Counted from the stretch's first letter, positions 32,532 through 44,672 are shown. The stretch is DNA of 64,000 bases from Pyrrhosoma nymphula (GCA_963573305.1 OY754337.1:72079094-72143093), one strand, 5' to 3'. Notes: generated by a model from the sequence alone, not told the origin. Numbers and translations: made by a program.

Positions 32532-32910
32532 CATAGGCGTATCCAGGGGGGGTTGGGGGTTGTAAACCCCCCCCCCCCAATTGATAAAAAACGTAAAAAT
32601 GATGTGTTGAACACATGCTAATAGTACACCTGTAGATCACCTTCCATAACATAATAGAACACCTTCAAAACGTCATTTTAAGATTTATATTTTTCAAAAT
32701 TCCCGGAAAAACGTAAAAATGATGTGTTGAACACATGCTAATAGTACACCTGTAGATCACCTTCCATAACATAATAGAACACCTTCAAAACGTCATTTTA
32801 AGATGTATATTTTTCAAAATTCCCGGACCCACCGTTTTACATGGGGGTATACAATACCCCCCCTTCAGAAGGTGGTGACCCCCCTTCAGACACTTCTAGA
32901 TACGCCTATG
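32532..32910. mobile_element. Non-autonomous hAT-like element (inner, nested)
   Basis: It begins CATAGGCGTATCCAG and ends CTAGATACGCCTATG (14 of 15 complementary). The 8-bp TSD GTTGGGAT lies at 32524-32531 and 32911-32918, within the terminal repeat of the outer element. Poly-G/poly-C hairpin blocks lie just inside both ends. Confidence 0.9.
32587..32826. repeat. Two-copy 120-bp tandem duplication
   Basis: Units 32587-32706 and 32707-32826 differ at one visible base (AGATTTATAT versus AGATGTATAT). The array forms most of the inner hAT-like element. Confidence 0.97.
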
Positions 32911-33352
32911 GTTGGGATTTACGATTTTAAAAATTAAAGATTAAAATTAATCGTTAAAAATGTAGTTAACTATTTCAATTTTCCGTTACTTTTTAGAAGA
33001 GTTAACTTTTAATATTTAATCGTTAAAATTATACATTAAGTGATACTAACTAACTTAAGTTAATTTTTTTCGTTAATTTTTGGCGAATGTCGAGCTGTTC
33101 GAATTTGGGCGAAAATAAAACGGTAACTAAGAATGTATCATCAAATATCAAATCAAATGGTAAATCAAATATCTGGGTAGTTGTTCAAGAATGCAATGAA
33201 TAGGCCCAGACGAATACATCCAAACAAAAGCGGGGTTGAGTGGAGTGACCGTTAAAGTTTAGGAACGCACCCTCAGACGAGAAAACACGAGACCACTTGA
33301 AGATCATGTCCGCGAGGGCACGAATGCCTTACTCGGCTACGTCGTGTCATCA

Positions 33353-33396
33353 GTACTACCATAGAGTAAATATATATGCTTACTCTATGGTACTAC
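33353..33396. repeat. 17-bp-arm hairpin
   Basis: Arms 33353-33369 and 33380-33396 pair at 16 of 17 around a 10-nt AT loop, within the outer hAT-like element. Confidence 0.9.
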
Positions 33397-33847
33397 ATAG
33401 TTGAACACGAGGCAGGGGGACACCAAATACCTATGATGGGTAACGAGGGGGACGTGTTCATTCAAAGTAACGTATCTGTAAAATGTGCCAGTTTACGGCT
33501 AACTTACTCGGCGACATCCCGTCGTCAGCGGAATTTAGTGGAGTGACCGCAAAATATTCGCTAAACTTTTTAAGTAAAAGTTAAATATATTTTTCTTGAA
33601 TTTTAAGTTTGTATTTATTTTATTCCAATTACGAAAAATAGCTTTTAAAAGTTAGTTTTCAAAAGTTTCTGAAAAGTAACTGAAAAATTAACTTTTAACG
33701 TAAAATTAGTTTTTTTTTACATTTTCTTTAATCGGTTACTTTTTCAGTAAAGTAACTTTCAACTTTAACTGGTTAATTTTTACAGAGATTAACTTTAACT
33801 TTAATGAAGTTAATTTTTTTGGAAACTTTCCCAACTATGACTCTGAA

Positions 33848-34531
33848 CTACTTTATTAAGGTCGGACCGTAGTGCACTCTAGTGCGCAGGAGATAAGCCA
33901 AATCAAAGATGGATATTTCTTGCCCCGAATTACTATCTGGAAATTTTACCCGGTTAAGTCCAGTCAAATAATAATACAAGACATAAAACATAGTAAAAAC
34001 AGTCATTATGTGACAGAGGTTGGCAGGAAATATGTATTACGAAAATCGACGCTGAAAACGAGTGGAAACGCGCCGAGCGTATTGTCTCGTAAATTAAAGA
34101 TCCTACAGGTAGCGTACATCGTCTGGGTAACAAAAATCTCACTGTTTTTATTATTCTAGATATTATACTTAAACTTGCAATCGATTTCGAAAACATCTGC
34201 GATACTTCACAAAATTCGAATTACGTCCGGCAAAACGGGTCATTCCTTCTGGCACTGTGGCCTGCGATGTGGTCGTCAAATCGGCGCAGCCTCCCCATTA
34301 AACTCTGTCCTCTTCGCTGACGCATCTCTTCCGCCTCGTAGACCCCTTCGCCACACTCCCAAGGACTAAAGGGATGGTGAACGAACGCGGAAACGATAAG
34401 GGGAGGACTTGAGCGTGACAAGGTTACTCCGGCCAGGCAAAAGAATCGTGTGCTGAAACTTCTCGACTTCAAATGCATGCGCATCCGGAGAGGGAATTTA
34501 CTACAGAAAGAGAATTTTGCATTGGAATGAA
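33848..34531. other. No recognised feature
   Basis: Frames of 80-95 codons on both strands (33872-34196, 34221-34484) show no motif. Confidence 0.4.
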
Positions 34532-34539
34532 GTAGATAG

Positions 34540-35342
34540 TAGGGATGGGGAAAATACCGGTATTCGGTAGTACCGATACTATATTTTTTTTAATCCGGTA
34601 GTACCGACCAGCATTAAAAATCGGTACTACCGACGGTACCGGTACTAAAAATGCCGATATTTAAATAGCGCTGCCACCTTGCGTCAACTAACGAAACTAA
34701 CTACGAAAATTTACGAACTACACTAAATTTTCAATTGTTCTCGTAATACGTCTGTCTTTTTTTCGAATTTACATAATCGTGAAGTCAAGATATTTTTGTT
34801 ATCATTATTGATATAATAGGTAAGTATACATTTTTGTCGCATGCCGGACACCAGACAATCGATGATTTTGAACCGTATAAATACAAATATTTATTCCTGA
34901 AAGTTAAACCACAGTTTTCGTTAGTGCGACCGCAAGGATTGATCACTATATCAGGGAGTTTTACTTGACCACAACATTAAAACAATACCGATCGTTCTTC
35001 ATGTGGTTTAAAATCATTCCAACAAAAAGCGACGAGCGCAAGCATACAGCTTAAAAAAAAGTATTTACTGAATAGCCGAAGCATATACCCGATGAATGTT
35101 CATTAAAAATGCCGATAGATGGACATGTATGTGTATCTTTTTGCACTGATATTCTAATTTTCCGAAATACCGGAAAATTAGGGTGAAACGTATGTTAATT
35201 TGTAATTAGTAAAAATATTTATTGAATCACATAAATAGCGGTTTTCCGGAATTTTTCGTCGGTACTACTGGGCGAGTAGTATTATTGCTTTTTAATACTC
35301 ATCAAAAAATACCGGTACTTTTTTTAGTACCGCCCATCCCTA
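34540..35342. mobile_element. Non-autonomous hAT-like element, 803 bp
   Basis: TAGGGATGGG and CCCATCCCTA form 10-bp terminal repeats. The 8-bp TSD GTAGATAG occurs at 34532-34539 and 35343-35350. Both ends carry clusters of GGTACTACCG/TACCGGTA motifs, likely subterminal transposase sites. No transposase frame. Confidence 0.92.
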
Positions 35343-35410
35343 GTAGATAGAGCTAATCTTTTAATTTATAACTGTTCTGAACTGACATGAACTTCGGTTT
35401 ACTCCCTACA

Positions 35411-35867
35411 TGTTGCTAACGGTAAAATTTTCGGTAATACGTTTTATAAAATCGACTAATTTTATTAAAATGAGCTTGCTAACGATAAAACCGTAATATA
35501 AAACTTAGTTTTATAAAACATTTTACGGAATAGGTTCTATTTACATAAAACCGTTTTATGCAGCAATCAATGAGATGCTCCGCTAATCGCGTTAATAATC
35601 TCGTATCCATGGGAAGCCAAACAAGGAAAATTTAACAAACATGGCTGAAAGTTCATGGAACGTTGAGGCAGTTTCCTTCTTATTAGAAGAGTACCAAAAA
35701 TACGAGTGTCGCAAAGCGTCTCATAGATGGCAGATTGGTCAACATTGCGGTTTTTATTAAAATAGTTTTACCTTGAGCAAGCAAGTTCGTTTTACGTACG
35801 ATTCATAAAAGTTTTAATAAAAAAAAATTACAAAACTCTTTTATAGAAAATTTTACCGTGAGCAACA
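35411..35867. mobile_element. Foldback MITE
   Basis: TGTTGCTAACGGTAAAATTT at the left matches the complement of the right end with one mismatch in 22. The motif TTGCTAACGRTAAAA recurs internally on both arms. Non-coding; no clear TSD. Confidence 0.7.
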
Positions 35868-36774
35868 AAATGAAATACATTATACATTTTCCAAACCCAA
35901 AAATAATCGTCTTCCTTTGATATTTTGGGGCCATGCGAGTCGATGCGAGTTTATTATTCTTAATTTCGTATCCAAGTTCAATTATTGTAACCATTTGTAT
36001 GTCAGCCAATAAGGATAAATGTCTCTTTCACTCGTAGTCCCATGATTAAACCTTCGAACCTCGACGATTTGAAACTTTCGAGTCATCCGGATTTCATTGG
36101 TCTTCATTGGGATTTAAATCAAATCGAACACTTTCAAATGCGATTCAAATTCACAAATTCTGCAAGTCTATACAATAATGGTCATATTTGGATATTGTCT
36201 ATTCAGAGATTAAATATTCAATACCTTTAGTCTAAAATGTAGCATACAAATTTCCACGTCGATCACTGCGCATGTCAAAGATAGTCGGTTGAATTCTTCA
36301 TCACTATGAGTCTGAGAATGAGCCTGGGTGAGATTGCTAGAGCCCGGATTTGTCTTTTATCTATGAGAAATGGATTTCGGAGAAAGGGTAGAGTTGTAAA
36401 TACTAACGATGCACAGCTAGGAGGTAGGTTTCGGATTGGACAGTAACTCTTTTGCATAATTGAGTGGTGTACTTCTCATTGCTTATGCCCCAATTATCTC
36501 ATTATCCTGCTTGGCAAACATTCTATCTCTAATCTTACCTTCTGCACTCATCTTTTTAGTTTCTCTTCCTTGCCAATCGTTCTCCCTGCTATCACGGCCT
36601 ACTCTATCCTGAAATGTTTATATATGTAATCCGTCCCTTTTTCCTGTCTTCCAGTGTCCACCGACGCCTTCCTATCTTCCTATACCATGCCTAAGATTCC
36701 CTCTCTGTCTATTGAAGCTGTTAGCTCACACCGAAATTTCGGCGATAAATTACGTATAAAACTCTACGAGAAAA
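35868..36774. other. No recognised feature
   Basis: AT-rich; a pyrimidine-rich stretch at 36490-36720 is not clearly related to the RTE copies. Confidence 0.45.
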
Positions 36775-36850
36775 AATCAATTTGACACGAGAATCGAACC
36801 ATGGACATTTAGGCAAAGGTTAGTGGTTCCTGGTCCATGTGGATTGTCTA
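36775..36850 (-). mobile_element. Possible SINE (tRNA-like) fragment
   Basis: The complement has CCATGGTTCGATTCTCGTGT, B-box-like, preceded by AACCACTAACCTTTGCC. A single weak match. Confidence 0.3.
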
Positions 36851-39179
36851 TCGTAACCATTCCTTTCTGCAATTCGTATTTTGACCATTACTCTTCCTAC
36901 TCACCCCTCTCCATCGTTATAAATACTCGCACTGACTCTTAAAAATCCTTCCTTTCAATTTTACCCTAAAATGTAAATAATTAAGTCGGGATATTGCCTA
37001 CTGATGAGTGAATAGCAAGCAGTTTTCCTATTAGAACTATGAAGGTAAAGGCTAACTATCTGTTCATCAGAACGGAATAGTTCCACCACAAAAGTTTCGT
37101 CATTATATCCGGGTCATTGCCTGTTTCATGGAATAAAAGTTTCACAGTGAAGTTTTACTCCATCCTGTTTTCCTAAAGATCGTAAACCTTCAATCTCTCT
37201 CGTTTTTTGACCCAATTCTAAGTTTTAGCAGAACAAAACGCCACGCTCCAAAATCGAAGTTTTCCTAGTCATTTATTTTTTATCTTCCTTTCTTCTTGTT
37301 CTTGAAAGTCTTTGCATGCCGAATATACCCTCATCTCGGTAAATTTTTATTTCACATATCTAATAGTTCTTTCAACATGTTGACAGGTAATCGCAGTTTT
37401 AAACTCTTGTGTTTGTTTCTTTAGTGACTTAAGAGTTCCGCTTCATTTATTCCTTTCGCATAAAAAGTTCGAAGCGATTGGAAACTTCTAAAATACGCAA
37501 ATCAATACGGTTCCGTAGTCAGGAAACATTTATCCTCCGAGATTGGACTTCTGGACCACACGCTTATATGAGAATACAGGGCGGGGTCACTCCATTTCAC
37601 TCTGGATTCTCGGTCAAAATGACACGCGTTTATCGACAAAAAAGAAATAATCCTCCTACTTTTCAGAGAGTTAGGAGATTATATTTATCGCTCGTTTTTA
37701 GAACGTTACATATTTTTTATTTTAAAAAATACATGGGAAATACGAATTTGAAAAATGCCGAATACCAAGGATCTGATAAGTTTCTTCAGCTGGGAATAGC
37801 TGAACCGCTCTTTCAATTAGATTGAAACTGCGGGCGTGAATTCACCGTTGTAGCATCAAACAGTCGTTTGAAGGTCTACGACCAATTAGTAGATACATTT
37901 TATATCTTTATTTATTTTATTTAAAAAAATATCTGCTTTGTAGAAAAAATTTGATCGTGTTAAATGGCCCAAATTTGTAAAACAATTTATACACCAGGGT
38001 GATTACGATTACTCACCGTAAGCTAAGAGAAAAAGGAATTTGCAATACGAGAATAGCATTTGTGTAGCATTTTTTTATTTTGAAGTGAGTTGGCTGAATC
38101 CATGCCATTTGCTTAATTTTTACTTTCTCTTTACCCGGAATAGCAATTCATCATCCAGCGTTTATCAAAAATATACTCTCTCGACGCTATGTGGTTAGTT
38201 TTATTCAAAACACCGACATTGATTTCTTATTGTCAAGGAGCTGTAACAACCCACGATAGAGACGCCTCTTTAAGGCTTAATATACGAGAGCATATCTTTT
38301 TGATTAAAAAATTGGCGAAAAAAACTTTCGGTCAAAGTCAGCCAGCCACTCCTAGGTGTGATTGCAGAACGTATATGACAATATTTCTACTTCAAATGAC
38401 CAAATTTTTCAGAGATTACCTTGAAAAGGTCCGCAAAGCTTAGAGGATCATAGGTGTCATAAAAAGCCCCTTTTCGTACGTTCCTCCTCGGCGAGGTTGA
38501 AAAAGGTAAGGAGTAGAAAAAGAATCCCGGCTGTTGCCTTTCCTGGTAAATGTGTAAGGTACCCTTCGCGTGAAAACTTAAACTCTACGCAAAATATGTT
38601 CCTAATATGCGGCATGAACCCGTAAATTATCCAAACCAAAGCATGTTTACCAGAGTCGCGCGTTCAGTGATCAATTCAATCGATCCAATATCCTCGTAAT
38701 ATCTTCAATATAGTATTTCGGGTCAATAGAGACTGTATATCATGCTTAAAATGACAATTTTCAATAATTAGTTCCAAACAACTTGAAATATCCAACGGAG
38801 TCACCTGAGTCCCTAGGCCCCGCGTCGCGGAGCCGGGCCGTGAAGCGCGATCAAAAAATTGCGTTCATTTTCGCAGCCGCAAACTTGTTTCCAAGATTTT
38901 TGCTTTATATTCAAAAAATATTTTTAGTAAATACTTTAATGAAATTTTTCGGGCTGGAAATTTTCTTAAACAAAAGATATTGTCTACTTCATGTCAAACT
39001 TCGCCCGGCAAAAGGGTTCGCCATTCTGTATCGTAATACCACACTAATATAACCAAAATCTTCGACACTAATGGATAATATAGATAAAGTACCATATTAC
39101 TTGAATATAATGTTTTTTACTTCATGAAAATCCTTCCAAACTCCACCAGCAGCTTAACTTCAAATATATTTGAAGAAAA
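36851..39179. other. No recognised gene
   Basis: A 115-codon plus frame at 37478-37825 and an 84-codon frame at 38189-38443 carry no known motif. Parts of 38300-39060 resemble the repeat E style of sequence (AT-rich with CGG-containing blocks) but no second copy was aligned. Confidence 0.4.
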
Positions 39180-39339
39180 ACGAGATCGGACGTGTTGTTG
39201 GAAAATTGGCCATGTTTGGGCCTCTGTATGTCAAAAATGGATAAGATCTTTCAAAAATGACTTATTGTTCCATGATCAGCAATCAATTTTCATCGTGTAT
39301 GCCAAGTTTCAAGAGTCACCTTAAAAAGAAGCAATTTTG

Positions 39340-39712
39340 GACATTTATCCGGCTTTTTCCGATTTCAGACCACTGTGCGGCGTGAAAAAATGAGTCAAGT
39401 TAGGGACTAATTTTGATATGTTTATTTAATTATTGAGAATTTTGGTCATATATAACTATATTTTTAAACCATTAATATTACAATATTTAATTATGTATAT
39501 TTTTCTTCTTTCAGGAGATCTATATTAGATCTATATCTCCTGAAAGAAAAAAAAATAGTTAATAAAAAAGAGGTCATGAAAAGGAATCGTCTAAATATTT
39601 ACTTCACCCTTATTAGAGACGCTGAAATCAAAATATAGAATCCGAACATGGTCTCCGTTATGGCTAGGGAAATATCTCGCTCTAACTACCTTCAGAGCAA
39701 AAACCCTTGTAA
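39340..39712 (+). repeat. Unclassified dispersed repeat E, copy 1
   Basis: Shared with 56480-56700: GCGTGAAAAAATGAGTCA, then TTTATTTAATTATTGAGAAT, TTTGGTCATATATAACTATA, GACGCTGAAATC and GCTAGGGAAATATCTCGCTC. This copy carries an extra block with a hairpin around 39502-39552. Confidence 0.75.
39502..39552. repeat. 18-bp-arm hairpin
   Basis: TTTCTTCTTTCAGGAGAT (39502-39519) pairs with ATCTCCTGAAAGAAAAAA (39535-39552) with one mismatch. It is absent from repeat E copy 2. Confidence 0.9.
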
Positions 39713-39754
39713 AGAGCAATGAGAAACGCGCCACTTAATTTTTGTGTTCAGAAA

Positions 39755-39840
39755 CCCCACCCGCGGTGGTCAGGGTCGGTTGCGCGCAGGCCTGGCATTC
39801 CTAAGGCCATGGGTCCGAGTCCCGTCTTAGAATGAATGTC
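39755..39840 (+). mobile_element. tRNA-like SINE head
   Basis: CGGTGGTCAGGGTCGGTTGC, GCGCAGGCCTGGCATTCC and a good B box GGGTCCGAGTCCCGTC. No second half of a tRNA cloverleaf; closest to SINE family B. Confidence 0.5.
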
Positions 39841-40599
39841 ACGCTTGTCTTAAGGATTAGACATAAGGTTGGATTGTGCAATATTTCAATAGTATATGTA
39901 ACACCAATATACCCAAGTCTACCTCTATCAATAGAAACCTACGGCGAATTGAGCGAGTATTTTAGAATTACAAAGAGTTGGAAATTTTGCTATTCCGATT
40001 TTATTTCATTAAATTACTAAAGTATTTTATTAAATTCCTTTCACCAAAATTTGATCCATTCTTTTCATGGTTTGTTTTGACTAATTGATACAGATAATTT
40101 GAATGTGTTTGTGAGTTAATTTAGCACCCATGTATAATAATTGTTGTCTACTTGATTTCCTCTTATTTTGTACTTCGGGTTTAGCCATTACATTAAAGTG
40201 AGATATACTTTGATGCCTTAAGTGCTTTCATGCTAAATATCTCAATCAATCAAGGATTCTTATACAAGAAATAGCATGGATAAATATAAATTCCACTATA
40301 AGGACCGGTTTATCCGGTCAACTAACCAACAGTCTGGTATAATATACAAAACCCAGACTTGCAGTTGTCATCTAGTTAACGTAAAGGCTACGTCATTTTG
40401 CGGTTAGCATTAACCAGACATTATAAAAATTAACGTAAGTGTATTTGGTAGTCATTTTGGGAGGCGACCGTCTCCTCGGGAAAAATGCACCAGTTAGTAT
40501 CGAAGGGTAGAATGGTAATTTTCGGGTTATTAGAGGAACGGAGGAAGGGTGGAACGAACCATGGCGTCGCGTCGGCATAAGCACACTCTAATCGCAGAG
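39841..40599. other. No recognised feature
   Basis: Nothing supported. Confidence 0.5.
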
Positions 40600-40785
40600 G
40601 CACCGCCAGTTTCAGGGCTTTACTTCACACCCAATGGACGAAGTACTGATTTCAAGTTCTCACCTCATGATATCCAAGCAGGGGTCTGATCACCACCGAA
40701 AAATCTAAACCACAACCAGGACTTGAACCCTGAACTTTGAGATAGCCTACCTATCTAACACACCAGGCACCACATAAACTTGGTC
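40600..40785 (-). mobile_element. tRNA-derived SINE copy
   Basis: Complement: TGGTGCCTGGTGTGTTAGAT, AGGTAGGCTATCTC, then B box GGGTTCAAGTCCTGG and a body GGTGGTGATCAGACCCCTGC. A- and B-box spacing fits a tRNA-derived promoter; the family is not firmly assigned. Confidence 0.6.
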
Positions 40786-40984
40786 CTTAAATTCTTGAGT
40801 AAATTAATTATTTCGTAGATGGTACGATCGTCTGCAATATCCATGCATAAAAAGTAGTATTATAATAAAAATGTGCATAACCAATATCTTACATTAATGC
40901 AATCATCTTAAAGATATAGTGAATGCAATGGATATACTTAAGTCAGTTCAAATAAAGAGAATGAAGAAGGATTTGGTGCTTTCC

Positions 40985-41115
40985 CGGTGAATTGTATAGT
41001 AAAATTTTCACGCGTTTCCTACCGGGCCAGGATTTCCGTACCGAAGTTTCTTTGGCGGAGTTAATCATCGAAACGCCGGCAACTGAATTCCTGATCCGGT
41101 TGGAAACCAGTGAAG
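40985..41115 (+). mobile_element. PLE-like terminal fragment
   Basis: TCGAAACGCCGGCAACTGAA and TTCCTGATCCGG parallel TCGAAACGTCGGCAGAGATG and AACCTGATGG at 31027-31067. The upstream core block is not preserved. Confidence 0.4.
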
Positions 41116-41771
41116 AGTTTACTCAAAGAGAATGAAGTTCCCCAAATTCCCCATGATAGTTCCCTCTATCCCCCAAAATGTTTACAACTTCTCTGAAAAG
41201 AATCTATTTTCTCTTCCCTTGCGGAGAAAAATAAAATACCTACAAGGAATATATATTTTTAGCAGATAATATACAACCAGTGATGGAAAGTAACATTCGA
41301 TGTCTGCATCCTGTATATGTCTTTAAAAATGTGATTTTTGCTTAAAACGGCAGATATACGAAAGAAATAACTGGGTGAACATGACGGCACCTAGGGAGCT
41401 TGTATCGGAAGAGAAGGCGATCACTTTAATTCGATAACGAGAAGTCTTGCCGGGTCACTCCCAATCAAGTATTGTAAGTAAGCGAGGAAAACAGTGAAAT
41501 GTGAAATACTACAAGTTCACTAAGAAAATAACTGTGGCCCCGTGGGTATTTAGTTTCTATACGTGTCTCTAGTTGTAGGACACACACTATGACAAAATTA
41601 ATGGATTCTATTTCATTGCTAGAACTTTATGGGAAATAGAATCATCGGATTGAAATAACATTAGCAGTCGGAGCTATGTTATAGCAGAGCTAGAAGGCAT
41701 TTTCCCTCACTATCAAGAGCTTCATCATAATAATACACATTATTACACATATATTTGCACAAATAACCTCC

Positions 41772-41772
<1 letters not shown>
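41116..41772. other. No recognised feature
   Basis: Nothing supported. Confidence 0.5.

Positions 41773-41832
<60 letters not shown>
41773..41832. repeat. (TA)n microsatellite
   Basis: About 30 uninterrupted TA units, 45 bp upstream of a SINE. Confidence 0.98.
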
Positions 41833-41837
<5 letters not shown>

Positions 41838-41877
41838 AACTACGTCTTCACATTGTTCTCTCAGTGTATACGGGGAT

Positions 41878-42225
41878 CACGTTGATGAGGTGGCAAGAGT
41901 ACTGGCTTCCCATTCTGAGGCTCGGATTACATATCCCGGCGGTAGTGGAAATGTTTAGTGGAATCCCAATCCCATCTTGTGTGCCATGTAGAGAGTACTT
42001 CAATTACAGTGCTCCGTGTGTGTAATGGGGCATAAAACCGTGGCCCCCTGACGTATTTCGGCAATAGCAGGCAAAAGATGACGTCATATTTTGCTCCACC
42101 CTTCCTCAATTGCTCAATAATCCTTGCCTTGCTAACGTACCCCCCTGTCCTTATTTGGACAAATAACCTCAGTTGTCTATCACCTCCCCAAGCCAACCTC
42201 AGCCAAAGTTTTCCTGCTTTTACAT
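41878..42225 (+). mobile_element. tRNA-derived SINE, family A, full-length-like
   Basis: Head GATGAGGTGGCAAGAGTACT, GGCTTCCCATTCTGAGGC; decayed B box. Body GGAATCCCAATCCCATCTTG and CCTTCCTCAATTGCTCAATA; tail AACCTCAGTTGTCTATCACC. It is the longest family-A copy in the window. Confidence 0.8.
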
Positions 42226-43444
42226 TTTTACCGTCGTTCACTTCCACACTAATGAGCTAGAACAAACCAGCGATAATTAAGAGACTAGCACTCATCACAG
42301 AAATGCCAGGCTAGATCTACTCGAGTAGAGAAGATGAGACCTCGTCGGGAAGTATGAGCGAATTACAATTGGTGCAGCTAACAATAGACAGATGAGGTCT
42401 TCCTTGCATGCCATTTACGTGTCAGATGAAAATTGCCCACCTCATTAGTTAAAAACCATCATGTAGGTACGCGGTGATTTAGACCAATTCCATCCATTTA
42501 GAATTTTTTGTTGATTAAGTTTCAGTTATAATAAATTGAGCTCTGATCACTACACTCTTTATACCATCTGTCCCTCCAAAGCTTCGTCAATGCTCATTTA
42601 ATCGCAGGCTTGCTGTTTATCCGAGCTTCCGTTTATTATAGCAAAAATTCCTTGGAAGATGAGGTCGTTGGCGCCATTGGAAAGTTGTGGAAGTGGCAGC
42701 AAAGGAGGACAAAGATGAGGCGAAGAACCCAGTGTTGACATTCGAGAATTCATCCAGACGGTAAGCAGCACAGGTCAAAGACCGTTCAGACGGACGGCAT
42801 GGCCACAAAGCTTGCTGTCACGTACTGACCAATTTGAGCTATAAAACTAACAAAAATAATTAAATGCGACCGCCATATATTATTAAATTGACATGATATG
42901 ACAACAGGGGCTTTTCTTATCCGCATAATTTTAAGAAAAAATATTTTATTAGCTCAGTTGATTAAAGTAGAATTTACATTATTTACTTCGAAAAACATAT
43001 TCATATTTATATTAATTTTAATCACTACCTCTATTATAATACTGACCACCAATTTCAACATAATTACAACCTGTGAACAGTCATGTCCGCCAGGAACATA
43101 AAAAGCATTTTTAGAATGTTTTTATTTCACTGCAAAGCTAACGTTTTCCGCATTTTATGCTAATTTAAATAGCTCACATATTTTTCTTTGTCTCGACATT
43201 TTAAGAACCCATTAGCGTCCGACATGAGCTCTGGGGTGAATGACTGCATAAAATATCTTGATCCCGAAAAATATTTAACCGGTCAAACGAATTTTATAAA
43301 CGAATGGAGAGAATCAAAAGATACGTCTTTGGAGGCAGAGGCGATTTAGTTCTGGGTGTAGAGAATAATAATGCCGACTTACTGGCGAGAGAAATTAGGA
43401 CTAACTAGACCTCTCTTACATTAAATTCGTTTTTTTAATGGACG
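42226..43444. other. No recognised feature
   Basis: Short frames on both strands; no motif. Confidence 0.5.
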
Positions 43445-43535
43445 AACACAAACAGCCATGGGATTCGATCCCGCGACCCTTGGGTTGATAGACAAGGACT
43501 TAAACCCGCCGCCACAGGGGCCGCTATAATAGGGG
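43445..43535 (-). mobile_element. SINE family B copy
   Basis: Complement: CTGTGGCGGCGGGTTTAAGT, CAACCCAAGGGTCGCGGGAT, CGAATCCCATGG, aligning with GGTGGCGGCGGGGTGAAGTC, TAACCCAAAGGTCGCGGGTT, CGAGTCCCG of the copy at 16045. Confidence 0.7.
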
Positions 43536-44289
43536 CGTGTTAATAGAGTACCAAGTTCAGTTCCAAGTGATACTTTTCAGGAAATCCCCATATTAAATCG
43601 CCGCTGTAATAATTTACAGCATGAGGGTAAATGTGAGATAGATTCGAGCCTAGAAAGCTTTTAATAACGGCTTTAATTTTGTTTTCTATATACATAAGGA
43701 AACCATGCCTACATTTTTTACTGATTGGCCATATTTATCATACATTTTTCTGAGATACGTGTATTTTCTGATTCATTTGTCCTGAAAGATTATCGATTCC
43801 GATTTTTGTCTCTGCCACAGTAAGAAAATATCTACGCTCATCTCTTGGTCGTCATTACCACATACCACAGTTAGAACTTCTGAGGTACTCGCAAGATGTT
43901 CAGGGATAGGAACTGCCACGTTGATAAATGATGATATATATGATATTTTATGATGATTTATATGATAAAATATAATTTCCTACGCCTTTTCGCTTGAATT
44001 GTAGGAAATGAGCTCTACCCTCACCTTTATCCAACCTCCAAATTGACCACCACCTGGTCGATTGTGATAGGTGGTGGATGTACGAACTTATTTGAGTTTT
44101 AGCGCGCATCACACACCTCTTCAGTTCCAGGAGTCCCGAGAGGATTTTGTAAGAATTTGTAACGAGGTAAACCAGGGTTTATCTCGTTAAGCCGCAAATA
44201 ATGTCACAGGCGCCAAAAAAACTGCATATCCTATTAGGTTTTATACTTAATGCATTCAAGAGTTCAGATTCCTTGCACCAACTTGGTAC
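43536..44289. other. No recognised feature
   Basis: Nothing supported. Confidence 0.45.
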
Positions 44290-44312
44290 TCTGTTTGATT
44301 CAGAGGCTGGAG

Positions 44313-44520
44313 CAGGGTTGTCCAACTGGCGGCCCGCGGTGCCATTTATTGTTGCCCGCGAAAGGTTATTAAACAAAAATTGAGAAATTTATTTTTATTT
44401 TTATACCTTAACTTGTTTCTTATTGTTACTTTCAAAAATAATAATTTGTTACTATATTGCACGCAACCATACTAAAGGTTAAGTTGTGGCCCTTGAGGCC
44501 TTGCAAGTTGGACAACCCTG
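44313..44520. mobile_element. hAT-type MITE, 208 bp, inside a SINE
   Basis: CAGGGTTGTCCAACTGGCGG at the left and its approximate complement ending AAGTTGGACAACCCTG at the right. The TSD is 8 bp with one change: GGCTGGAG (44305-44312) and GGCTAGAG (44521-44528). The duplicated target is the conserved GGCTAGAG of the SINE family A head. Confidence 0.85.
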
Positions 44521-44665
44521 GGCTAGAGTAATAGATTCGCATTTCGAGGGTACGGGTTAAGATCTCGGTGATGGCAGAGATTTATCAGTGGAATTTCGAT
44601 CTCCACCATGATTATTTTGAAAAAGTTTATTTACGTGCACATCCGTTCGTAGTCCGTCGAAAATC
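44521..44665 (+). mobile_element. SINE family A copy, split by hAT MITE
   Basis: GGCTAGAGTAATAGATTCGC, a decayed B box GGGTACGGGTTAAGATCTCG, and GTGGAATTTCGATCTCCACC match family A. The 5' piece left of the MITE (about 44290-44312) is strongly decayed. Confidence 0.6.
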
Positions 44666-44672
44666 AATGTCA

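Larger units (their letters stand above)
32520..33839. mobile_element. Non-autonomous hAT-like element (outer)
   Basis: Terminal repeats CATAGTTGGGA and TCCCAACTATG (11 bp, perfect) are flanked by the 8-bp duplication ACTCTGAA at 32512-32519 and 33840-33847. Eight-bp TSDs are the hallmark of hAT transposition. Subterminal DNA is rich in GTTAACTTTTAA-like motifs, which could be transposase-binding repeats. There is no transposase ORF. Without the inner insertion its length is ~933 bp. Confidence 0.88.

Noticed and set aside
41063..41070. Hammerhead ribozyme at the PLE-like fragment
   Set aside because: Only the GAAAC side is preserved; no CTGATGA block lies at the right spacing.
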